Source: Pholis gunnellus (taxonomy: Eukaryota > Chordata > Actinopteri > Perciformes > Pholidae). Taken from it: a stretch of 64,000 nucleotides of DNA. Under the pieces are notes generated by a model. It saw nothing but the letters and a program-made list of their open reading frames with translations, made no database searches and had not been told where the DNA came from. The stretch covers positions 20,283,714 through 20,347,713 of the forward strand of contig OU342808.1 of the NCBI GenBank assembly GCA_910591455.2, given 5' to 3'. Of this stretch, positions 56,850 through 64,000 are shown one piece after another. Each line of letters starts with the position of its first letter. Positions within the stretch are counted from its first letter, which is position 1. Position numbers and translations under genes: made by a program.

Positions 56850-56857
56850 TGGTGCTA
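56850..56857 (+). promoter_or_regulatory. tet3: miR-29 seed match (8-mer)
   Basis: TGGTGCTA in the distal tet3 3' UTR, just after a poly-G run. Confidence 0.5.
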
Positions 56858-57548
56858 TGATGCTACACCTTAAAATTCACTGTGTAAAAAAAAAAAAACA
56901 ATGCGAGGGATAAATGATTACCACAAATATTTTTCTGAGCTCTTCGAATGTCAAGAGAAGTATACTTTTGATTCAGGCAGTTTCACAGGATGGGAAGCTG
57001 CCCCGGTGCTGACTTCATCAAGTCTTTTGTTACGATGCTACAAAATGACATCTCTCTTTGAGGGCAGAGGGCGGGGGGGGGGGCACTCAAACAGTTGATT
57101 ACATCCTCTATTAACATTCATTCCATATTGTACTTGAACTTATTAAAACTAGGATGAGATATAGAATCATATTATATGAAGACTGTTATCTGGGTTTCAT
57201 GTTTGGTGCAAGTATCAAAGGCTATTGAAACGATCTTTTGAGTATGTTGTTCATGTTAACTTAATGCTAAGATATTTGAACAATACAAGAATAGCAGTTG
57301 TGTTCTGCCCTCCTTCCTCTTCCTCTCCCTGGTCATGCACTTCCTTTACTCAACCTCTCTCTTATTCTTAACACCTTGTATATTTTTGTCTTTCTCACAC
57401 GCACACACGCGCAGGCACACACACACACACACACATAGATATACAAATGCATCTCACTGTGTATGGCCCACATTTAGAAGTCTGTTGAACACCTAATTTA
57501 ATGAACACTCTACAAATTTGGGATAGAGACTTGGACCCTGGCCCGTAC

Positions 57549-57570
57549 AAAAAAAAAAAAAAAAAAAAAA
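57549..57570. repeat. Poly-A run
   Basis: Twenty-two consecutive A residues inside the tet3 3' UTR. It could cause internal priming in oligo-dT libraries. Confidence 0.85.
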
Positions 57571-57767
57571 TGAACCTACACAACTGGCAGCTACTTTCCT
57601 TTTTGAGTTAGGATTGTTCTTGGTTCTTTATTTTCATGTCAAGGATGCAGTATGTAAAAAAGTGTTTTTGTTCAGTCTCTCTCTCTTTGTAGCTGTATGG
57701 TGTATTATGTGAATACATAGTGTATGTGGTAAAAAGAAACCACAATATTGTTTTATGTTGCGCGATA

Positions 57768-57773
57768 AATAAA
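57768..57773 (+). terminator. tet3: Polyadenylation signal AATAAA, tet3
   Basis: A canonical signal followed by a GTGTTTGGTT-type G/T-rich element about 20 bases downstream, the best tet3 transcript end in the window. Confidence 0.6.
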
Positions 57774-57795
57774 AACATTGAAGTGAAAACGTGTT

Positions 57796-58935
57796 TGGTT
57801 CATTTTATTTTCCAGTCACGACTTCTGATTTGGATTGATGTAGTGATGGTCAACTTAGCGCTACGGAGCTGCAATTTGTTCCAACAAGTTGGTGTCAACA
57901 CAATAAATAAGAAAGCTCCATCTCAGGCTTCTTCCCCTCCCACACACTCATCTGCTACAACAAAACAATGAGAAAAAAACAGTGAGATAACAAAATCACT
58001 TTGTTATAAATTGATCAACTTGTCACCCTGTCTTTTTCCACTGGCTTTAAGGAGAATGCACCATTGCAGTTACGCTAATTGGTTTTCAAAAGGGTTAATG
58101 TCCTCAGGCTTCACGTGCACACAAAACCACCTGTTGGCCAAACAGTGTAAAGCAGACAGATCTATTACAGATGATCTCAACCATGTCATTTGTGAATTAG
58201 TCTACTGTATTTTGCGGCCAATTGTAATTGTGAATAATACATTAAATGTGTGTAAATCACTCCTTTTGCCAATAATTGTATCATAATAACGTAGCAGGAG
58301 AGGCAAAATAAGTGTAATAGAACTGTGAAAGGGCAGTGATTGCCCTGCCTTTTCCCACTGGCTTTAAAGAGAATGCACTGTCGTGCAGATTTGACGGTGC
58401 ATCTGGCAGGAATCCTTTTAACACAAAAGGAGATTCTACATCTCTGCATTGCTCCCTGTTGGACACGAGTGAGAACTGCACCAGCTAAGGCTTCATCCTT
58501 AAACCAGAGAAATATTTAAATACCAGAAAGTCTTAACCTTAAAGTCTTAATTCTATGATTCTATGTGGTGACGGATTGGCGGTGCACTAGAACCACTGCA
58601 AGTGTTAAGGTCTGCTTGTCTGTGAAAGGCCTGTTGACTCATTTTCTGGTTTAGATCCTAGAGCAGCATTGTGCTAAACCATGTGTATGGCAAACAACAG
58701 AGTCACGAAGAAAAATCTTCGCAAAATCAGATGAAACCATGCAGACGGAAGAAAGGATAAGTTTGCCCCAAATGGTGAGAGAGGCCAGACGAGAATGGGA
58801 TTTGGAAGGAATACTAGGAACAAATGGAGATATGGTGTGGGAAACTCAGACAAGGCTAATAGATTTCTTAATAATTACTATATTGTTTAATAAAACATCA
58901 TAGTTTTTTACCCCTCTTTTTTCTTTTCTATTATT
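57796..58935. other. Intergenic region downstream of tet3
   Basis: No gene is recognised. Two direct-repeat copies of about 45 bp start near 58024 and 58341. The remainder is A/T-rich. Confidence 0.5.
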
Positions 58936-58939
58936 TCTA

Positions 58940-59330
58940 TTATTTACAGACTAATGTAAATTGGAAAGTTAACATCAATGCTGTCAACACATCCAGGACC
59001 ATACTTCTGTCCTTCACAATCTTCTTCTGTCCTTCGCTCCTGGGTTTAGACTCTTGTTTATGGTCAAAACAGAGAATGTCAGCATCACACAAATATGTGG
59101 AGCCAAACAAGCGTAGCATTTTCTTTGCAAATGTTTGCATTTCTGGAAACCTGCCTTTGTCCAGCTGCCGGTAAAAAATGTACGAGACAGAGATGCTGGA
59201 GGCGGCTGCGCCATTCGTTGTCAGGATGCAGCTCAATCAGCTGAGGTGCAGAGGTGAGGTGGAGCATCATCAGGGTCCACGCTGAAGGGAGAAGAGAAAA
59301 GCAACATGTCCTTGTAGTCATACATTGAAT
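58940..59330 (-). pseudogene. Decayed hAT-family transposase, C-terminal dimerisation region
   Basis: On the minus strand one frame reads FYRQLDKGRFPEMQTFAKKM, then LRLFGSTYLC. A second, shifted frame upstream reads APQLIELHPDNEWRSRLQ. Together they match the end of ZBED/GTF2IRD2-type (Charlie-like) hAT transposases, whose typical form has FP-x-L...FA-x-x-M...LFGSTY-x-C. The frameshift and the lost motif after GSTYLC show it is inactive. Only the last 130 or so residues are represented. Confidence 0.6.
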
Positions 59331-59530
59331 TGATCACATGACTCTCAGGTCATCCCTTCTTGGTGAACGTGGTGCTGTTAAAACCATCCCTTTGATACAA
59401 CCATCCCTGGTCTCCCCTAACTATGAGAGATAATACGCATAAAACGCTGGACTACAAGGAAATAACAAGATTTTACACTGAAATGTTTGTGAATACCATA
59501 AACACGCACATACTCCCTGGATTGTGTCCA

Positions 59531-60460
59531 TTACACATTAGACTCCAACACCTTGTTCACCTCAGAGCTGAAGTCAGGGTAGCTGTCGAAATGGATTGAC
59601 AGCTCCAGCACACAGCCGGTTTGGGCCACAGGTCCCTGAAATCCTTGAATCTGAGTAAAGTCAATAATACTTTTCTTTCCCCCGGGAAGAACCTCAGGCA
59701 TGTATTTAAGGAAATTCTCCACTACAATACTATTCACATGTCCAAAGGCAGCTTACTCCAATGTGACAGGCGTGATCTTCTCCCTCGCCCATCCAAAAGC
59801 AATTATTTGACCTACACTCTCCCACTGCTGCTGCCCAAAATCATTCCTTAGAAAAAGAACTTTAAGAGCATTTCCCATTGCTCGTAGAACTCACGCCAAA
59901 ATTGTGAAAGACAATCTCTCCCAACTCCTCCATCATAATACCCCATCGCAGGTGTTCCATCTGGCAGTACAAGATGGATTTTGATGTCAACATCTTGAAG
60001 TCCGTCATCAGAGAAATGTGCCATGAGCTCTGGCAGTACCTGCCCTCTGTGAACAACCAATATTCTCTTCACTCTCTCACTTCATGGCATGGTTTGTGGT
60101 GAAACAGGCAGCGTATCAACCAAATTCTGGTGCTCATTTTCAGAAGTCTCCTATGCAAAAACAACGTTGCTGCTCTCAAAAACATCCTCAATCCCACCCT
60201 GTGTGGAATATAGAGCAAAGTCAAAATTGCCATTGCTTGTAGTGCTTCCAAGAAATATCACTTCAGGGTTTAAAATGTAGCAGATGCTGGGGCCGTAGCA
60301 ACACAGAGAGAAGAAGTGGAGGACTGATTCTGAGCGCTCTCTTGTCTCTTTGTCCTGTCTGGAGAGAACAGGCCAATTACTTCCTGAATCAAATAATTTT
60401 TCTGAGCATCCTTTGAAACGTCGACTTTTGTTATTCCACCTCCTCGTCTGGCTCTCACTT
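59531..60460 (-). pseudogene. Decayed HECT-domain E3-like gene (G2E3-like, teleost repetitive family)
   Basis: Minus-strand fragments appear in the expected order. An upstream piece (60270-60458) reads VRARRGGGITKVDVSK. A middle piece (59848-60072) reads RILVVHRGQVLPELMAHFSD, then DGTPAMGYYDGGVGRDCLSQ FWREFYEQ. A last piece (59531-59737) reads TGCVLELSIHFDSYPDFSSE and ends at a stop. This resembles the multicopy HECT-domain proteins of fish genomes related to G2E3. Stops and shifts separate the pieces and most of the HECT core is missing, so it is non-functional. The family call is from memory of motif style, not alignment. Confidence 0.5.
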
Positions 60461-60539
60461 GCTTGAAAACCTCTTTTTCATAATCGTCGATGCATCCATC
60501 CTATTTCTATTTTTCTCATCGTCTTTTTAACCTATTTAA

Positions 60540-61090
60540 TAACTTTTCATACTATACTACGACATGTTTTATGACAGCTTTCCCTGACATACTAAAGTAT
60601 GCAATACAGCATCTGACATATTGTACTGAGGCAATTTTTGTATTTCTTTCAAGACTTACTACACTCTGGCATGTATTATGAAATATTATGATGTGGCATT
60701 TTTTTATAACTTTTTCATGACTATAATATACTTATATAATACTATAATATATTTGTATCACTTCTTTATGAAATACTTTACGATGACATTTTTTCCCGAC
60801 ATGTGGGACTTTTTTATGACATATACTTTGATGTTTTGTTAATGACTTTTTAATTATATAGTACACTATGACATTTTTTACTCTTTTTATACTATAGTAT
60901 GACATTTTGTGTGACTTTTTTATGATATACTATACTTTGACGTTTTGTTCATGACTTTTCAATAACATACTATACCATGATGTTTATTAGGACTTTTGCC
61001 GACATACTATGACATCTGGTATTTTTTATACTTTATTTATGACATGTTATGCTATGGCATTTTTTATGAATTATACAATGTAGATCTGTG
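60540..61090. repeat. Degenerate TATGAC/TTTTTTATGAC tandem array
   Basis: Variants of TTTTTTATGAC, ATACTATGACATTTT and CATACTAT recur about every 30-45 bases through this A/T-rich stretch, as in a diverged minisatellite. No gene is present. Confidence 0.6.
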
Positions 61091-64000
61091 CTGTTTATGC
61101 AGTTTTCCCTAAAAAAGGAGACAAATAAACGTTAAATGACAGTACAACACAGTACATTACAGTGTTGAGGTTCAAGATATTTAATTTGGCCCCGTGGGGA
61201 TTGGTTTGCAGTTCCACAGCAAGGTATATATGTTTTTGATCATATAAGCTATTGTAGATATTCTCCACAGGTTGTTGCCATGCTATGTTGCTTGAGGACA
61301 GTTTCGGCATGTGTGGTGGTGATCACCATTGAGCTTGGACATTCAAAGACTGACTTATTGGCACAACATTACTGCAGTACACTGAAGCCATAGTACGGAA
61401 AGACTGAATGATGGTTTTCCCTCCCTCAAAGGACAATTGCAGTGGTGCCACAGGCTGGGTTGCATTCCAGATATGGTGAAAATCACAGAGAACATGAACG
61501 GCGTCGTCCGCTCAAAATCTTTCCCACTGTAAGTTTGTGTAAAGAGAAATTCTTCAGTTCTCCTGGGGAAATCTTCCACAGCATGAAACCTTTTCTTTGG
61601 TGGCAAAGACGCTGGCCCTCCCTGTCAACAACCGCTCCCCTCAGAGGTTTCAGTGATAAGATAAGATCCTCATGCTGCATTATCAGCCAGGCTGTGGTTA
61701 TGAAATTAGGAGATGAAAAATCTCTAGTGGCACTCTGCAAATTAAAGTCGGCATGAATAAACTTAATTGCATCTTCCTGGATGAAGCATACATGACTTCA
61801 AATAATGTAATACAATAGCCGAAGTGTAAAATAGTAAAAATAGAGCAGCTATACCAATTCCAACTAATTAGTATGAATAAAAAGTCGCAATATCTGATTT
61901 CCAATCCATATTCCTGAAACAGTTTTAGTTCAGATCATCTAGTTACTGTGATATTAACTGTGATATTAGTATTAAAAACACCACAAGGCCTATAATCATT
62001 GTTATAGAGAAGAACGAAGAAAGAGGTAAAAACATCAAACCTTTTAAACATAGTCAAATGAAAACATTAACCCTTGTCAAATTCATGTCGTATGCTATAC
62101 ACAGTCACAATTATCCAAAAGGTTCCATTTATGGTTCAAATACAAATAAAAAAAGTATTGTTATATTGTTTTATCAGGATCTATTTTCCCAAAGTTATAT
62201 TGCAAAACACTGCATTTGCATATTTCTGAGCAAACTGTAAGGATTCAAAACTTCCATAGATATTATGTTGCTTTTCTCATAATCTAGAGTCCGGAAAGGT
62301 CAAGAGTCCGTTTGTTGTCATGCCATGAAAAACGTTCAATTCTTTCATCAAGGTCTGAGGCTGCATGGCTTCTTAACCTCTTGTAGTGAGCATGATAATG
62401 GCTCCTTGTGGTTATAATCACATATTGCAGCTGGAAAATTGTCAATCAGCTCAGCAGGATGTAGAGGTCACCTCTGTCAGGATGGGCTAGTCTGAGCCTT
62501 TGCTATTCTGGCCGTGATTATAGTCCTGTTGTCGGTCCCCAAGACTGCCTAGCACCTTCCTACAGTGGCTGGTGTTGATCGATCTTGAGGTAGGGCTTGT
62601 GTGGATGGCACTAAGAGCCGAGGACAAGCTTGCACACTATCTCAGTATTTCTTCAGTACATTCCTCTTTCGCTGGTCTAACACCTGTGTCCATTGGTCTG
62701 CCAAATTAAAAGGGCTGAGATTATTTCTGGATCTGATGCGTCTTGTCATTTGTGTGACACCAAGAGGAGATCCTTCGTTCGTTTCTGAGAGTACAATGTC
62801 ATTTTTATGGGTGAGATTGTTTTCCAGTGGGTTCTACTTGTTTTTTGCGATTTTCCTGCAGTCTGATTTGAAATTACCCAGTAATTTGCAAAAAAGTGGT
62901 CACTTCAGACAGACTCCGCTGTTTCTGTTACGTGTCTACTGTTTACTTAATGGTAGGTTGCTAACTGACATTTTTCCCTTGACACGTATGGATCAAAGGA
63001 AACCCCGCCTAACCTTAACCCTCGTACATTGTCGCAAACTGAGCCACAAGCCTTTTTACCACATTTTGAATGATTTGTTTTTTAACCCAGCAGGTCGACC
63101 CCTGTTTCACTTGGGGTGAGAGCACACGCACACACACACAACAAAGTCTGCTATGAGCACTTTCTGTCTTATTACGTGTTTTGTGTTGCTTGTAAGCCAT
63201 TTCTGCTAACAGCAGGGATTTAGATATGTCCCTTTGAATTGAATGTGCATAATATGCAGCCTAATTAGTGTTACTGTACTTGGCCTTACCAAACATCATA
63301 CTCACAATGCAGACCTCTATAATGAGCCTTTATTTCTATATGTGCCGCATGCCACACAAAGAATATGAAAGAGGCAGACGTCACATAGATTAGTGACATT
63401 CTTCTCTTGTTCCAGATAAAAGAATTCAGAATACATCGAATATATATATATTCGATGTATTCGGCCACATGTACATGTGTCCAAGATGCATTTACATGGA
63501 GGATTATGCTGTACTCACTTTCCTTTAGAAAGACTTGTGCAATCTAGGTCTTTGCATAATTGTGCTTGTGAATGTTGTGTAATCTCCAACAACTCACAGT
63601 TGTTCAAAGGCAGTAATTGCTGCATGGCTTTCCATTGTACTGGTAATTAGCTGTGGACCATTCCAAATGTCTTTTATTGGATTTCACTTCCTGCCTAAGT
63701 CTTACAATGTAAAGCAGTGCACAGAGATAGTCCTGCTGTGATCTTATTATAATGTAATCTTTGTTCTGTGAGTACAGAGAATACATCTCAACCTTGACGG
63801 CACTCTGTGACACACTGAGATCAAGACTAAACACTGATTCCATGTCGGTGCTTTTTACTTGAAAACTTCGAGCATCAAAATTAATATGATTTATGTATCC
63901 TCATAACCTCATTCATATGGAATCATTGATGGAGATAGTTTCATATATCCGGAGAACAAAATGTTTAGTTTCAACTGATAGGTTGTGTTGGCTCATTTCT
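61091..64000. other. Intergenic region at the right edge
   Basis: No recognised gene. Overlapping minus-strand open frames at 61355-61756 and a plus-strand frame at 62601-63119 have no family signature or splice context. A perfect palindrome lies at 63429-63462 with a smaller one at 63466-63479. Confidence 0.5.
63429..63462. repeat. Perfect 34-bp palindrome
   Basis: GAATACATCGAA and its exact reverse complement flank a TATATATATA centre, so the whole 34 bp is self-complementary. A separate 14-bp palindrome, CACATGTACATGTG, follows at 63466-63479. Confidence 0.9.

Larger units (their letters stand above)
53007..57795 (+). other. tet3: tet3 3' UTR
   Basis: A long, A/T-rich, non-coding stretch follows the stop codon, with ATT-rich simple sequence (about 53278-53420), many T-runs, a TGTAAATA Pumilio-type site at 55519-55526, six miR-29 seed matches, a piggyBac-like MITE and an AATAAA at 57768-57773. 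Nearly 4.8 kb is long but usual for TET genes. The cleavage site is inferred and earlier sites are possible. Confidence 0.6.

Noticed and set aside
61355..61756. Overlapping open frames on both strands
   Set aside because: No family resemblance; frames overlap each other and lie beside a degenerate repeat array. Possibly old transposon sequence, but I cannot support a call.
62601..63119. A 172-codon open frame on the + strand
   Set aside because: It starts at GTG, has no recognisable domain, no splice or promoter context, and composition like the surrounding intergenic DNA.

Overview
This window is vertebrate nuclear DNA, almost certainly from a ray-finned (percomorph-type) teleost. It shows spliced genes with GT-AG introns, long 3' UTRs with AATAAA signals, dense CA/GT, GA/CT and poly-G microsatellites, and short DNA-transposon remnants of kinds common in percomorph fish. 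No bacterial, phage, plasmid or CRISPR feature is present. All three recognised genes lie on the + strand, head to tail.

Layout. (1) 1-519 is the last coding piece of a KAT6-family (MOZ/MORF) histone acetyltransferase, most likely kat6a. Its 3' UTR runs to about 2895, possibly to about 4430. (2) 5000-13630 is a complete ap3m2 gene (AP-3 adaptor mu subunit): a CCAAT-rich promoter, one non-coding exon and eight coding exons giving 418 aa. (3) 15.2-57.8 kb is a complete tet3 gene (5-methylcytosine dioxygenase). A CXXC exon (17852-18211), a 60-nt linking exon (25946-26005), one very large exon (39164-42113) and eight further exons join in frame to 2090 aa. The Fe(II)-binding H-x-D...H set and the 2-oxoglutarate Arg are intact. 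A 3' UTR of nearly 4.8 kb follows. (4) 57.8-64 kb is intergenic. It holds a decayed hAT transposase end, a decayed HECT-type E3-like pseudogene, a degenerate TATGAC-rich tandem array and a perfect 34-bp palindrome.

How the genes relate. KAT6A and TET3 are both chromatin regulators and AP3M2 is a vesicle-coat subunit. They sit together by ancestry rather than as a functional unit: human chromosome 10 carries the paralogous trio TET1, AP3M1 and KAT6B, and human chromosome 8 has KAT6A near AP3M2.

The points most worth a second look concern tet3 regulation. They are a cluster of four CACGTG boxes plus an RFX-like X-box before a candidate first exon, a possible coding or upstream-ORF leader (15852 plus 17379), a candidate internal promoter for a CXXC-less isoform with a conserved internal Met at 39212, six miR-29 seed matches in the 3' UTR, and two clear non-autonomous transposons inside the gene. 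I found no convincing novel multi-gene system; this is ordinary, though well-preserved, vertebrate sequence.
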